The position numbers were made by a program, and so were the translations under genes. This document shows, piece by piece, positions 63,213 to 64,000 of a DNA stretch of 64,000 bases (the stretch's first letter is position 1; each line of letters starts with the position of its first letter). Source of the stretch: Bacillus pinisoli (GTDB lineage Bacteria; Bacillota; Bacilli; Bacillales; SA4); assembly GCF_023036475.1 (NCBI RefSeq), contig NZ_JAJQKI010000002.1:1-64000 (forward strand). Direction: 5' to 3'. The notes below the pieces were generated by a model. It made no database searches and was not told the DNA's origin. It saw only the letters and a list, made by a program, of their open reading frames with translations.

Positions 63213-64000
63213 ACGCGTTAAAATACCACTCTCTTTTATTTTATTAACGGCTTTTTGTAGTACTTCTTCTGGTTGGACAATACCTACTCTTACGTAGCCT
63301 TCTCCTTGTGTGCCAAACGCATTACCTGGTATCACCACAACTCCAGCCTCATCTAACAATTTGTATGTAAATTCTTTTGATGTATAGCCTGGAGGTACTT
63401 CTGCCCATACAAACATTGAAGCTGGTGGTGAGGATACTTGCCAACCAATTTCACTTAGACCATTAACAAAAACATCTCTTCGTTTCTTGTAGATCGCTCG
63501 TAATTCAGTTGTGAACCCTGAGTCATTTCTTAATGCTTGGATTGCTGCCTTTTGAATAGGTAGAAAGACACCATAATCTAGATTCGACTTTAGACGGTCG
63601 AGGCCTGATATGATTTCAGCATTACCTACGACAAAGCCTATTCTGCAACCTGCCATATTAAAACTCTTTGACATTGAATTAAACTCAATCCCAACGTCTT
63701 TTGCTCCTTCAACAGATAAGAAACTAATAGGCTTTTGATCATAATAAAGCTCACAATACGCAAAGTCGTGAAGGACCAGGATATTATATTTTTGGGCAAA
63801 CGCCACAACCTCTTTAAAAAAGTCTAATGTCGCCATGGCTGGTACTGGATTACCAGGAAAATTAATAATCATAAGCTTAGCTTTATGACAGACTTCCTCT
63901 GGAATGATACTTAAATCAGGTAAGAAATTATTTTCTGCTTTAAGCGGCATTGGATAAGGCGTTGCTTCAGCTAATGAAATTCCAGCAGCGTAAGCAGTAT
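63210..64000 (-). CDS. PLP-dependent aminotransferase, 5' end beyond the window
   Basis: The visible 263 codons correspond to the C-terminal two-thirds of a class I/II aminotransferase. The PLP Lys is in FNSMSKSFNMAGCRIGFVVG, and the open frame continues to the window edge (AAGISLAEATPYPMPLKAEN), so the gene is cut by the edge. It resembles LL-diaminopimelate or other aspartate-type aminotransferases. Its place upstream of the NSAR operon suggests amino acid interconversion. Confidence 0.88.
   Translation of the reverse strand, partial: TAYAAGISLAEATPYPMPLKAENNFLPDLSIIPEEVCHKAKLMIINFPGNPVPAMATLDFFKEVVAFAQKYNILVLHDFAYCELYYDQKPISFLSVEGAKDVGIEFNSMSKSFNMAGCRIGFVVGNAEIISGLDRLKSNLDYGVFLPIQKAAIQALRNDSGFTTELRAIYKKRRDVFVNGLSEIGWQVSSPPASMFVWAEVPPGYTSKEFTYKLLDEAGVVVIPGNAFGTQGEGYVRVGIVQPEEVLQKAVNKIKESGILTR

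Overview
The window looks like the chromosome of a spore-forming Bacillaceae bacterium outside the B. subtilis group. It is AT-rich, uses strong AGGAGG-type ribosome binding sites, and carries a B. subtilis-like mntABCD-mntR cluster, a liaIH-liaFSR cluster, an ECF sigma/partner pair, a sporulation-kinase-like sensor and DUF3231 and CBO0543 proteins. Most genes lie on the minus strand. No Sec machinery (selA/B/C/D) is in the window, but a HesB-like gene with an in-frame TGA at the family Cys indicates that the organism probably decodes selenocysteine.

Layout. Positions 1-620 hold the leader of an rRNA operon that runs off the left edge, preceded by five tandem 100-bp repeats, each carrying a promoter-like sequence aimed at it. 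Positions 0.9-9.5 kb: lipoprotein, oligoendopeptidase F, a dead phosphotransferase fragment, an ECF sigma operon, DUF3231 and CBO0543 proteins, GtrA. Positions 9.5-13.7 kb: a GyrI-like pseudogene and the lia cell-envelope stress operon. Positions 13.8-20.4 kb: two unknown envelope proteins and the manganese ABC importer with its repressor mntR and two MntR-like boxes. Positions 20.5-29.5 kb: mixed genes (GNAT, DinB-like, MATE efflux pump, YdcF, aldo/keto reductase, DppA-like peptidase, PAS histidine kinase).

Positions 29.6-44.8 kb are the metabolic centre: two acyl-CoA dehydrogenases, the nickel-pincer cofactor genes (larC1, larB, larE and a separate larC2-like gene), a broken UxaA-type dehydratase, a LarA-family racemase, an IlvD/Edd-family dehydratase, a D-2-hydroxyacid dehydrogenase, a CaiB-type CoA transferase, an enoyl-CoA hydratase, a BASS transporter and an FMN-dependent hydroxyacid oxidase. 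Together they suggest catabolism of a 2-hydroxy acid or sugar acid that needs nickel-dependent epimerisation; the substrate cannot be read from sequence. Positions 47.8-51.6 kb add a glycerate module (GntP-type permease, glycerate kinase, CdaR-type regulator).

Positions 51.6-55.9 kb are decayed, with several pseudogenes (FxsA, a PAPS-reductase-family protein, a membrane protein) around a secreted trypsin-like protease and a lipoprotein. Positions 55.9-59.4 kb hold a VOC protein, an Asp/Glu-racemase-like enzyme, and a hydrolase with its HTH regulator behind a perfect palindrome. The putative selenoprotein is at 59.6 kb. Positions 60-64 kb form an operon typical of D- to L-amino acid conversion (N-succinylamino acid racemase, GNAT N-acyltransferase, M20 deacylase) plus an aminotransferase cut by the window end. 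MITE-like elements of about 194 bp, and shorter derivatives, are scattered through the window.
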